The translations under genes were made by a program, and so were the position numbers. Under the pieces are notes generated by a model that worked only from the letters and a program-made list of their open reading frames with translations, ran no database searches and had not been told where the DNA came from. This document shows positions 44,488 through 52,300 of a DNA stretch of 64,000 nucleotides, piece after piece (position 1 is the first letter of the stretch; every line of letters starts with the position of its first letter). The DNA comes from Streptomyces tendae (lineage in GTDB: Bacteria; Actinomycetota; Actinomycetes; Streptomycetales; Streptomycetaceae), in assembly GCF_014650435.1 (NCBI RefSeq), contig NZ_BMUY01000004.1:372001-436000 (forward strand). Direction: 5' to 3'.

Positions 44488-45921
44488 TCACTGCAGGCGC
44501 CTGATGTCACCGCGCACCCGGTAGAAACCGCCCGACGCGGCGTGCAGCGCATCGACCACGTAGCGCGCGCCCGGCTCCCTGATCGCCCTCGGGAACTGGA
44601 CGTTCCACGAGTGGTCGTACCCCTCCGACACCACGTGGATCCGGGTACGGCCGTTCTCCCGGACGCACTCGACCACGACGGAGCCGGCGGGCGCCGCGGT
44701 CACGGTCGTCACGGCGGTGGCGGCGGTGGCGGGTGCGTACGTCGGCAGGGTGGCGGCGAGCTTCACGTCGCGCGCGACCGGCACCGAGCCCTGCTGCGCG
44801 GCCGTGACCGCCGCCTCGCTCGCGTCCACGCACACCAGGGAGCCGTCCGTGGTGACGAGGAACAGCCGCTCGTCGCGGTACTGCATGGACAGGGCCGAGC
44901 CGCCGCCCGTGCCCAGCTTCCACAGCCGGGTGCCGTCCCGGTCGAAGCAGTACACCGAGGAGGCGGAGTCGCCGGCGAAGACGAACCGGCCGCCGGGCGA
45001 GGTGGCGCACGAATAGACGGGGCTGTCGCAGTGGTACGTCGCCTCGATGGCGCCGGTGGCCTTGGACAGCCGCTGGACCGTGTGCCGTGCGGTGCCCGCG
45101 TAGACCGCGTCGTCCTCCTGCCAGCCGAAGAGCACGGCCCCCTGGGTGGGGGTGTGCCACAACTCGGCACCGCCGTCCGGGGAGTGGGCGGTCACGCCGC
45201 GGGTGTGCCCGTGGTAGACGGCGTGGTCGTCGGCGCGCACCATCCAGGCGTGCTCGCCGCGTCCGCCGCGCGACCACTGGTGCTCGTCCTCGTGGTCGAT
45301 CACGGTGAGCCGTCCGGCGCGGTCCGCGACGTTCAGCACGCCCTCGTGGATGTCGAGCCAGAAGATGTCCACGTCGGCGGCGATGTCGTAGGCGGCGAAG
45401 GGCAGTTTGGACGACAGGTCGTAGACCCGGCCGTCGTCGCAGCCTGCGTAGATCCAGAAGTCGTCGGCGACCAGGCACTTGACGCCGTCGGGCAGTTGGT
45501 AGCGGGCGAGGACCTCGCCGCCGTGGGCGAGGGTGAAGACGTCACCCGCCTGGTTGCCCACCCAGCACCTGTCCTCGTCGATGTGGATGCCGAACGCCGC
45601 GGAGCCGGTGCGGAACCGCCACAGGACCGGTGCGACCGCGCGGGCCGTGGACGGCGCGGAGGCCACCTGCCGGCGGGTGACGGCGCGGGGCGCGCGCTGT
45701 CCCTGCACGGCGGGCTCGTAGCCCTTGCGCACCTTCTCGCCTATCTTCTTGGCGGCCGCGGCCTCGGCCTTCTGCACGGTGGGGAAGGTGGACGTCTGGG
45801 TCTGTCCGGCGGCGCCGATCCGGCCGTAGCGCACCGTCACGGACTGTCCCTGGACGGTGACTTCGTAGAACTTGTGCGCGCTCCCGTCGTCCTGCGACAG
45901 CTCCAGGTACGTCCTCGACAT
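44488..45921 (-). CDS. WGR-domain protein with beta-propeller
   Basis: The 477-residue cytoplasmic protein begins with a WGR domain (about 1-75; KFYEVTVQGQSVTVRYGRIGAAGQTQ), a module that binds DNA ends or poly-ADP-ribose partners in other proteins. A PQQ/WD-like propeller follows (about 100-390), seen as repeats such as VWVGNQAGD, YAGCDDGRVYDL and FVFAGDSASSVYCFDRDG. A C-terminal domain of about 70 residues ends SGGFYRVRGDIRRL. WGR proteins of this kind cluster with ter genes. A DUF475/TerC-like gene is convergent with it here. I see no enzyme motif. Confidence 0.82.
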   Translation of the reverse strand: MSRTYLELSQDDGSAHKFYEVTVQGQSVTVRYGRIGAAGQTQTSTFPTVQKAEAAAAKKIGEKVRKGYEPAVQGQRAPRAVTRRQVASAPSTARAVAPVLWRFRTGSAAFGIHIDEDRCWVGNQAGDVFTLAHGGEVLARYQLPDGVKCLVADDFWIYAGCDDGRVYDLSSKLPFAAYDIAADVDIFWLDIHEGVLNVADRAGRLTVIDHEDEHQWSRGGRGEHAWMVRADDHAVYHGHTRGVTAHSPDGGAELWHTPTQGAVLFGWQEDDAVYAGTARHTVQRLSKATGAIEATYHCDSPVYSCATSPGGRFVFAGDSASSVYCFDRDGTRLWKLGTGGGSALSMQYRDERLFLVTTDGSLVCVDASEAAVTAAQQGSVPVARDVKLAATLPTYAPATAATAVTTVTAAPAGSVVVECVRENGRTRIHVVSEGYDHSWNVQFPRAIREPGARYVVDALHAASGGFYRVRGDIRRLQ

Positions 45922-46031
45922 GGCAGACCTCTCCCCGGTCGGTCCCGCGGCGTGTTCCGCGGACTCCACTGACCACACCGTATGAGGTCCCACTGACAAT
46001 CCGGTCCGGCGGCGGACGGGAGCGGGGTGGC

Positions 46032-47192
46032 TCAGGACACGGTCGCGGGCGGCGGGGTCCAGCGGCCGGCGCGGGCGGCGGTACCGAAGACGCCGTACTC
46101 CTTCCTCAGTTGCTCGGGGATGGCGTAGTGCATGACGCGCCCGCGGGTGAGGGAGGAGAGTTCGAGGGCCGTGGTGAGGTGGCCGAGCCGGTCCAGGGCC
46201 CAGGCGCCCAGGGGTGAGCGGTCCTCGATCGTCTCCAGGACGCCGAGCAGGTGCGGGGCGGCCTTGACCACGGTGTCCCAGGCGGAGCGGGGCACCTCCA
46301 GCCAGTCGGCGCAGGTGTCGCCGACGAGGTGGCGGATCAGCGCGGAGACGACCGGGTCGAAGAGGGTGCCCGGGACCACCTCCTCGTAGAGGTCGATCAG
46401 TTGCCGGGTGAGGTGGGCGCCCTCCTCGGAGGGGCCCATGTGGCGGAGCATGTACAGGTCGAGGAAACCGCGTGCCTCGTCGAGCGTCCTGGGGACGGCC
46501 GCCTGGTCGACGCCCAGGATGGCGCCGACGACGCGCCAGGCGTAGTAGTAGGCTTCCGCGCCCTCGGCGGACATGTGGATGCCGAGTCGGTGCAGGCTGT
46601 CCAGGACGAGCAGGGAGAAGAACATCTGCCCGCCGATCATGTCCTCCTGGCAGATCGGTACGCCGAGGGTGTCGGTGTCCCAGCGGTCCTCCCGCTTCAG
46701 GTGGTGCCGGATGGCGGCGTGCAGCAGGCGTACCTTCTGGGCGGCCGGCAGGAAGCGACCGCCGGCCTCGAACGCGTCGGGCCGCATGAGGTAGACGGTG
46801 AACTGGCCGGTCTCCGCCATCCGTTTGGACGGGTAGTTCAGGCCGTGGGTCGCCGACAGCAGCCGGGCCACGTGCGGCACGACGTAGCAGGCGGGCATGG
46901 AGGCGAACGACAGCGCGGTCGAGATGTGCACGTTGTTGTCGATGAAGAACAGGCGGGCCCGCTCCATCTCGTCCCAGTCCACCCAGTCCGGCGGGGTGCC
47001 GGTCACCCGGAGGTATTCCCGTGCGACGCCGGGGAGGCCGTCCGGGAGTTCCTGGCCGGTGGTGGAGACGTGCCGCATCAGGGCGTTGAACTTGCCGACC
47101 TCGCCGCGCTCGAACAGGGTGGCGACGACCGCGTCGGCCAGTTCGTCACCGCTGCGGCGCAGGGCGTCCATCGACGTCTCGGTGGGGGTCAT
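46032..47192 (-). CDS. MpaB/Lcp-type oxygenase (DUF2236)
   Basis: This 386-residue mostly helical protein matches the family of latex-clearing protein Lcp and fungal MpaB, which cut prenyl chains oxidatively using a b-type heme. Conserved-looking parts are FIDNNVHISTALSFASMPACYVVPHVARLL, RMAETGQF and a later HHLKREDRWDTDTLGVPICQEDM. It lies 14 bases after a polyprenyl synthase gene in a four-gene operon, so an isoprenoid is the likely substrate. No signal peptide is visible, unlike secreted Lcp, so it should act inside the cell. The ATG has TGAGGAGACC upstream. Confidence 0.82.
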   Translation of the reverse strand: MTPTETSMDALRRSGDELADAVVATLFERGEVGKFNALMRHVSTTGQELPDGLPGVAREYLRVTGTPPDWVDWDEMERARLFFIDNNVHISTALSFASMPACYVVPHVARLLSATHGLNYPSKRMAETGQFTVYLMRPDAFEAGGRFLPAAQKVRLLHAAIRHHLKREDRWDTDTLGVPICQEDMIGGQMFFSLLVLDSLHRLGIHMSAEGAEAYYYAWRVVGAILGVDQAAVPRTLDEARGFLDLYMLRHMGPSEEGAHLTRQLIDLYEEVVPGTLFDPVVSALIRHLVGDTCADWLEVPRSAWDTVVKAAPHLLGVLETIEDRSPLGAWALDRLGHLTTALELSSLTRGRVMHYAIPEQLRKEYGVFGTAARAGRWTPPPATVS

Positions 47193-47205
47193 CCCGGTCT
47201 CCTCG

Positions 47206-48267
47206 TCAGTGCGTGCGGTCGGTGGCCCGTAGGGCGAGTTCGCGCAGCGCCCGGCGCGCGTGCGGTGGCGTCCCGGCGGTGTCCAGGGCCCGGGTGGCCC
47301 TCTCCACACGGGTCGCGATCATCTGCTCCACCCGCTGGGGCGCCTTCAGCCGCAGCATGAGCCGGCGTACGTCGTGCAGGTGGGTCGCGTCCAGGTCGTC
47401 GCGGCCCAGCAGGTGCCGCAGCCGTTCCCGTTGGGACGTGTCGGCGGCCTTCCAGGTCTCGGCCAGCAGTGCGGTGGGCCGGCCGGCGCGCAGATCGTCC
47501 AGGGCCGCCTTGCCGGTGCGTTCCTCGTCGCCGAAGAGTCCGAGCAGGTCGTCGCGGAGTTGGAATGCCTCGCCGAGCGGCAGCCCGTAGGCCCGGTAGG
47601 TGTCCCGCAGGGCGGGGGCGGCGCCGGCGAGCAGGCCGCCGATGAGCAGGGGGTGCTCGACGGTGTACTTGGCGGTCTTGTAGCGGACGACCTTCAGGGA
47701 GGTCTCGGTGTCGGGCGGTCCGCCGGTGTGCAGGATCTCCAGGCACTCACCGGCGACGAGTTCACGGGCGAGCGCGGCCCACAGGTCCCGGGCGCGGGCG
47801 AGGTAGGCGGCCGGCAGGCCGCAGTCGGTGAACATGCGGCCCGCGAGGACCATCAGGTGGTCGCCCACCAGCATGGCCAGGGAGCGCGCCGCCCGCCGTG
47901 CCCCGGTACGGCCGTGCCGGGCGAGGACGGCTTCCAGGGCCACGTGGGCGGTGGGCAGGCCGTGGCGCAGGGCGCTGTCGTCGATGAGGTCGTCGTGGAC
48001 GACCGCGGCGGCGTGCACCAGTTCCATGGAGGCCGCCGCCCGTACGAGTGCGTCGCTCTCGGGCTGCCCGGCGGCCCGCCAGCCCCAGTAGCAGAAGGCC
48101 GCCCGCAGTCGTTTGCCGTGCCCGGCCGAGCTGCGCACCTGCTCGGCCACGGGTGCGAGGGCTTCGTCGACGGCGACGAGCAGGCCGGCCTGCTCGGCCA
48201 GGAAGTCCCGCAGGACACCGTCGACGCGGTCCCTGAAGCCGGCCGGGTCCCAGAGGTCAGACATCAC
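47206..48267 (-). CDS. Polyprenyl diphosphate synthase (first of two)
   Basis: The 353-residue trans-prenyltransferase has the first Asp-rich motif in VHDDLIDDSA and the second in QLRDDLLGLFG, where the last Asp is replaced by Gly, as in several actinobacterial geranylgeranyl-type enzymes. It condenses IPP with allylic diphosphates using Mg2+. GTG 48267 and ATG 48264 are adjacent start candidates; the small upstream gene ends within the first codons (stop 48257-48259). The product chain length cannot be set from sequence alone. Confidence 0.92.
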   Translation of the reverse strand: MMSDLWDPAGFRDRVDGVLRDFLAEQAGLLVAVDEALAPVAEQVRSSAGHGKRLRAAFCYWGWRAAGQPESDALVRAAASMELVHAAAVVHDDLIDDSALRHGLPTAHVALEAVLARHGRTGARRAARSLAMLVGDHLMVLAGRMFTDCGLPAAYLARARDLWAALARELVAGECLEILHTGGPPDTETSLKVVRYKTAKYTVEHPLLIGGLLAGAAPALRDTYRAYGLPLGEAFQLRDDLLGLFGDEERTGKAALDDLRAGRPTALLAETWKAADTSQRERLRHLLGRDDLDATHLHDVRRLMLRLKAPQRVEQMIATRVERATRALDTAGTPPHARRALRELALRATDRTH

Positions 48268-48541
48268 CGTCGGCCGCGGCCCGGCGCGTCTTCACGTGCT
48301 GGGCGAGCACCTCCAGGTGGGCGGGCGGTACGTGCGCGCAGCGGTCCAGGGCCAGCCTGCCGCGCGCCTGGAGGTCCGCTTCCGCCTCCCGCACCAGGTC
48401 GGCGGTGTCCGAACGGCCGAGGAGCCCGCGCAGTCCGCCCACCGCCGAGCCGATCGTGCTCACCGCCAGCTCGGCCAGCCCGGCGACCAGCAGCACGGCC
48501 CGGTCGCCCCCGTCCGGCTGCCGTCGTGTCGAACCAGTCAT
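48257..48541 (-). CDS. Small protein encoded between the two polyprenyl synthases
   Basis: The 94-residue protein has one hydrophobic segment (about 15-45; AVLLVAGLAELAVSTIGSAVGGL) and a charged helical tail (DLVREAEADLQARGRLALDRC). I recognise no family. Its end overlaps the start of the downstream synthase by 11 bases, and it begins 127 bases after the upstream synthase stop, with a GGGGGAGA ribosome site. It may be a membrane adaptor for prenyl chain handling. That role is only a guess from position. Confidence 0.7.
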   Translation of the reverse strand: MTGSTRRQPDGGDRAVLLVAGLAELAVSTIGSAVGGLRGLLGRSDTADLVREAEADLQARGRLALDRCAHVPPAHLEVLAQHVKTRRAAADGDV

Positions 48542-48667
48542 GCTTCTCCCCCAGGGGGTCACGTGGTCACGGACGTGCCTGGTCGACGGCGCGTCCGATC
48601 AGAGCATGACCGGGCGCGGCGGGCGGAAGATCCCGAATACCCCTTTGAGCGATGTGGGGAACAGGTG

Positions 48668-49741
48668 TCAGGCGGTCCGCTCGACGCTCCACCGCGGCAG
48701 CAGCTCGAAGAAGGCGACGGCGTCCTCGCGCCACCGGGGACGCCAGCCCGCCGCCACCAGCCGAGCCTGCTCGGCGTACTGCCGCATGTCGGCGCGCATC
48801 CGGTCGGCGACACCGGCGCGCTCGCCGATCGCGCGGATCTCGGCGACGGTCTCCGACGTGCAGCCGGGGTCGCCCAGGGCCCCGTTCACGAAGTCCCGCT
48901 CGGCGCCGCTCACGGCGGACAGCAGGCGGGCCACGGTGTACGTGTGCCGGCCCTCCCGGATGTCGGTACCGGTCGGCTTTCCCATCGCCTCAGCGTCGCC
49001 GAACAGGTCCAGGTAGTCGTCGCGCATCTGTCCGCAGATGCCGAGCAGACGGGCGTAGGCGCTCAACTCGGCCTCGTGGGCGCCGGGTTGTTCACCGGCG
49101 GCCAGGAGGCCGAGGCGCAGGGGGGCCAGGACGGAGTACCGGGCGGACTTGTGGTCGGCGACGGCGTGCAGGACGTCGTCGTCGAGGGCGGTGGTGGGGA
49201 AGTCCCGTTCCAGGTCGATGATCTGGCCCACGAACGTGTCGGCAGCGGCCCGGGTCTGCACCTCGACCATGGCCTGGCGCGCCTCGGCGGGAAGCGGGGC
49301 CTCCAGGAGCACGCGCAGCGAGAGGGCCAGCGCGAGGTCGCCCGCGAGCACGGTGAGGCCGAGCGCCGCCCGCGGGTGCTCGGGGAAGCGTTCCCGGTAG
49401 GCGTAGTACGTGGTGGGGCCGCCCCGGCGCGTGGCGCTGTCGTCGATCAGGTCGTCGTGCACCAGGCCGTGGGTCTGCAGGAGTTCGACGCTCAGCGCCG
49501 CGGCGTCCAGCCCGTCGACCGGCCCGGCGGTCACCAGCCGCGCGGCCTCGTGCAGCAGCACGACCCGCATCCGCTTGCCGCCGCGCAGCGACAGGTCGCG
49601 CAGCAGCCCGACGCAGTCCGGGGTGAAGCGGCTGAAGGACGGGGCGTCCAGGGTCGTGCCCAGCGTGTCGAAGTACTCCGCGAAGAGCGCGTTGAACCGG
49701 CGCTCGGTCCGGGCGACGCGGTCCAGCGGCTGCTCGGTCAT
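48668..49741 (-). CDS. Polyprenyl diphosphate synthase (second of two)
   Basis: This 357-residue prenyltransferase has both Asp-rich motifs intact: HDDLIDD and QMRDDYLDLFGD. A GGKRMR segment binds diphosphate. It should extend allylic diphosphates with IPP, probably to C15 or C20. The start is chosen at 49741 because AGGAGGAC lies at the right distance; an upstream ATG at 49762 lacks one. It is first in the operon with the small protein, the other synthase and the MpaB-type oxygenase. The two synthases differ in sequence and in the second Asp motif, so they may act in series or as a heterodimer. Confidence 0.92.
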   Translation of the reverse strand: MTEQPLDRVARTERRFNALFAEYFDTLGTTLDAPSFSRFTPDCVGLLRDLSLRGGKRMRVVLLHEAARLVTAGPVDGLDAAALSVELLQTHGLVHDDLIDDSATRRGGPTTYYAYRERFPEHPRAALGLTVLAGDLALALSLRVLLEAPLPAEARQAMVEVQTRAAADTFVGQIIDLERDFPTTALDDDVLHAVADHKSARYSVLAPLRLGLLAAGEQPGAHEAELSAYARLLGICGQMRDDYLDLFGDAEAMGKPTGTDIREGRHTYTVARLLSAVSGAERDFVNGALGDPGCTSETVAEIRAIGERAGVADRMRADMRQYAEQARLVAAGWRPRWREDAVAFFELLPRWSVERTA

Positions 49742-49747
49742 GACGAA

Positions 49748-49755
49748 GTCCTCCT
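49748..49755 (-). promoter_or_regulatory. Ribosome binding site that decides the synthase start
   Basis: AGGAGGAC on the minus strand lies six bases before ATG 49741. It sits inside the reading frame that would begin at ATG 49762, which argues for the inner start. Confidence 0.7.
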
Positions 49756-49904
49756 GGGGCATGGGCGGGTGGCGCGCCAGCAGTGTGTCAAAGGGCCCGG
49801 TGCGTCCGGCGACCTGCCCGGCAACGCGGTTCGAGGGAGCCGCAAAACGGGATCAATGGGCGTTCGAGTTGAAGGAGATGTGGAGATACCTCCATCATTC
49901 CTCC

Positions 49905-51791
49905 ATGTCTCTCGCGTCTGCCGCCTCCGATCTGTCCGAACTGCGCGACTACGTCTTCGAATGGGCGCTGGTCGACGTGGAGACCTCGGGTCTCGTACCG
50001 CGCCGTGACCGGGTGCTGTCCGTGGCCGTGGTGACCCTGGGCGCCGACGGCGAGCAGACCGGCGAGTTCTCGACCCTGCTGAACCCCGGCTGTGATCCGG
50101 GCCCGGTGCACGTGCACGGGCTGACGGCCGAGCGGCTCCGCGGGGCGCCTGCCTTCGAGCAGGTGGCCGGGCGGATCGGCGCCCTGCTGGAGGGCCGGGT
50201 GCTGGTCGCCCACAACGCCCAGTTCGACTACGACTTCCTCGCCCACGAGTTCACCCGGGCGCGGCTTCGGCTGCCCGTGGCCAGGCGGCTGTGCACCCTG
50301 GCGCTGAACCGCCGCGTCGATCCGCCGACCGACGACCTGAAGCTCGGCACGCTCGCCGCGCACTACGGCGTGCCCCAGCTCAAGGCGCACGACGCGCTGG
50401 ACGACACGCGGGTGCTGGCGGGGGTGCTGCGCGCCTCGCTGCGGGAGGCGGCCCAACTCGACCTGCCGCTGCCCCTGGTGGCGTGCCCGCCGCGGCAGGA
50501 CGCGCAGTTCGCGCCCAAGCCGCCGAAGACGCCGTGCGCCTTCCGCAACCCGGGGCGGCTCACCGCGGGCGGGCCGCTGGTGCAGGGCATGAAGGTCGCC
50601 GTCACGGGGGAGACCCGGACCGCCCGGGCGGACCTGGTGCTGCGGGGCGTCGCGGCGGGACTCAACATGATGGGCTCGGTCAGCGGGCACACCAGTGCCC
50701 TGGTCACCAACGACCCGGCCGCGAACTCGGCCAAGGCCCGCCGGGCACGCACCGAGGGCGTCCCGGTGATCGACGAGTCGGCCTTCCTGCGGCTGCTCGG
50801 CGACGTCCGCCCCGGCACGGCCCACGAGGGGACGGCGGCCCCGGTACCGGCTCCGGGAGCGGCACCGGCCCCGGAGCCCGCCACCGCGCTGCCGGCCGTG
50901 CCGACGCCACGCGCGCCGGAGCCGGAACCGGAGCAGGACGAGGCCGCCGGTGCGCAGTCCGGCAGGAAGCGCACCGCGAAGCCGCGCGGGCCGCTGACCG
51001 GGCGGCGGGTCCTCGTGCTCGGCGGCACCCATCCCGAGGCGGTCGCCGCCCGCACCCGCGTCGTCGAACTCGGCGGCGCCGCTGCCATCAACCTCTCCGC
51101 CGGCGTCACCGACGTGGTCGTCCTCGACGGCGGCCGCACGGACCGCCGGCTGCCCCGGATCACCGCGCTGCTCCTGCCCACCCACGACGCCGCGTGGCTG
51201 GTGGCACCGGTGGTCACGGAGGCGCCCGGCGCCGCGGGCGGGCGGGCGGCCGCCCATGTGCTGCCGCGCGGTGGCGTCGTCGACCTGCCCCTGCCGAAGG
51301 GGCGGGGAGCGGAGCACCGCTGGACGGTCACCGCGTCCTGGGCACAGCAGACGGCGTGCGAGATCGACGTGGTCGCGTTCGTGCTGGACGAGGACGGACA
51401 GGTCTCCTTCGACGAGGACTTCGTCTTCTACGGCGCCCCGGAGAACCCGGGCGGCACGGTGCGGCTGCTGAGCGACGGCCCGACCGAACAGACCGTGAGC
51501 GTGGACCTCGCCACGCTGCCGCCCTCGGCCCGCAAGGTCGTCGTCGCCGCGGCGATCGACGGCTCCCCGGCCTTCGGGGAGGTGGGCGCCCTGCACATCG
51601 TCTCCGGCCCGGGCACGAGTGCGGCGGCCCTGGCGCAGGCCACGCTGGACGCCGCCACCACGGAACGCACGATGCTGCTCGCGGAGATCTACCGGCGTGG
51701 GCAGAGCTGGCGGCTGCGGGCCGTCGGCCAGGGATACGACCACGGCCTGGGCGCCCTCGCCCGGGGCTACGGCGTCGACGTGGACGACTGA
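49905..51791 (+). CDS. DEDDh exonuclease - BRCT - TerD fusion protein
   Basis: The 628-residue protein starts with a DEDDh 3'-5' exonuclease (about 20-180). Its active-site residues are visible in LVDVETSG, VAHNAQFDYDFLAHEF and KAHDALDDTRV. Two BRCT-like domains follow (about 225-310 and 365-450), separated by a Pro/Ala/Glu linker. The C-terminal region (about 472-628) matches TerD of tellurite-stress systems (WTVTASWAQQTACEIDVVAFVLDEDG, then AEIYRRGQSWRLRAVGQGYDHGLGAL). It probably processes nucleic acid under metal or DNA-damage stress. An ATG nine codons upstream (49878) is an alternative start; GAAGGAG touches it too closely. Confidence 0.85.
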   Translation: MSLASAASDLSELRDYVFEWALVDVETSGLVPRRDRVLSVAVVTLGADGEQTGEFSTLLNPGCDPGPVHVHGLTAERLRGAPAFEQVAGRIGALLEGRVLVAHNAQFDYDFLAHEFTRARLRLPVARRLCTLALNRRVDPPTDDLKLGTLAAHYGVPQLKAHDALDDTRVLAGVLRASLREAAQLDLPLPLVACPPRQDAQFAPKPPKTPCAFRNPGRLTAGGPLVQGMKVAVTGETRTARADLVLRGVAAGLNMMGSVSGHTSALVTNDPAANSAKARRARTEGVPVIDESAFLRLLGDVRPGTAHEGTAAPVPAPGAAPAPEPATALPAVPTPRAPEPEPEQDEAAGAQSGRKRTAKPRGPLTGRRVLVLGGTHPEAVAARTRVVELGGAAAINLSAGVTDVVVLDGGRTDRRLPRITALLLPTHDAAWLVAPVVTEAPGAAGGRAAAHVLPRGGVVDLPLPKGRGAEHRWTVTASWAQQTACEIDVVAFVLDEDGQVSFDEDFVFYGAPENPGGTVRLLSDGPTEQTVSVDLATLPPSARKVVVAAAIDGSPAFGEVGALHIVSGPGTSAAALAQATLDAATTERTMLLAEIYRRGQSWRLRAVGQGYDHGLGALARGYGVDVDD

Positions 51792-51821
51792 TCCCGGCCG
51801 CGTGCACGCGCGTACACGCCG

Positions 51822-51854
51822 CGGCCCGGCCCCGTGGATCGCGGGGCCGGGCCG
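51822..51854. terminator. Bidirectional terminator between the exonuclease gene and rpmJ
   Basis: CGGCCCGGCCCCG pairs perfectly (13 bp) with 51842-51854 around a seven-base loop, between two convergent genes. Confidence 0.85.
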
Positions 51855-51870
51855 TCAAGCGCGCGGGTGC

Positions 51871-51993
51871 TCAGCCCTGACGGGCCTTGAAGCGCGGGTC
51901 CTTCTTGTTGATCACGTACGTCACGCCCCGGCGGCGCACCACCTGGGCGCCGGGCCTGGCCTTGAGGGCGCGCAGGGAGTTGCGGACCTTCAC
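51871..51993 (-). CDS. rpmJ: Ribosomal protein L36, zinc-free paralogue
   Basis: The 40-residue basic protein is L36 ([20 protein letters not shown], then [15 protein letters not shown]). The zinc-binding Cys and His residues of the standard form are missing. Such C-minus paralogues replace the zinc-containing L36 in the large subunit when zinc is scarce, freeing zinc. GTG 51993 is the start. It follows rpmG by 37 bases on the same strand. In Streptomyces these paralogues are usually under Zur, but I see no clear Zur box here. Confidence 0.93.
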   Translation of the reverse strand: MKVRNSLRALKARPGAQVVRRRGVTYVINKKDPRFKARQG

Positions 51994-52030
51994 GACTGCC
52001 TCCTCACTTCTCGGCACTTCTCGGTGCCGC

Positions 52031-52195
52031 TCAGCGCTCCTCGCGGAACGGCACGTGCTCCCCCGCCACCGGGTCGTACTTGCGCAGGACGAGCCGGTCG
52101 GGGTCGTTGAGGCGGTTCTTGCGGGTGACGTAGGTGACGCCGGTCCCGGCGGACGACTTCAGTCTGACGACCGGGCGTGCGGTGCTGCGTGCCAT
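52031..52195 (-). CDS. rpmG: Ribosomal protein L33, zinc-free paralogue
   Basis: This 54-residue protein is L33 ([20 protein letters not shown], then [17 protein letters not shown]). It lacks both CxxC pairs, so it is the zinc-independent form. It heads the two-gene unit with rpmJ and has AAGGAG upstream of its ATG. Its role is replacement of zinc-binding L33 under zinc limitation. Confidence 0.93.
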   Translation of the reverse strand: MARSTARPVVRLKSSAGTGVTYVTRKNRLNDPDRLVLRKYDPVAGEHVPFREER

Positions 52196-52300
52196 GGTGC
52201 TCCTTCCGACCGCGGCGCGGGCTGCCGTTCTGTCCCGCGCATGTCAGTCACGCCCCACAACGCCGGCGGCCGCCGGGGCATTCCCGTCGGCCGTGGCGCG

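Noticed and set aside
48257..48562. Longer start of the small inter-synthase gene at 48562
   Set aside because: ATG 48541 has a GGGGGAGA ribosome site at proper distance, while the upstream codon has none.
52196..52300. Zur operator upstream of rpmG
   Set aside because: No TGAAAATNATTTTCA-like palindrome is visible in the gap.
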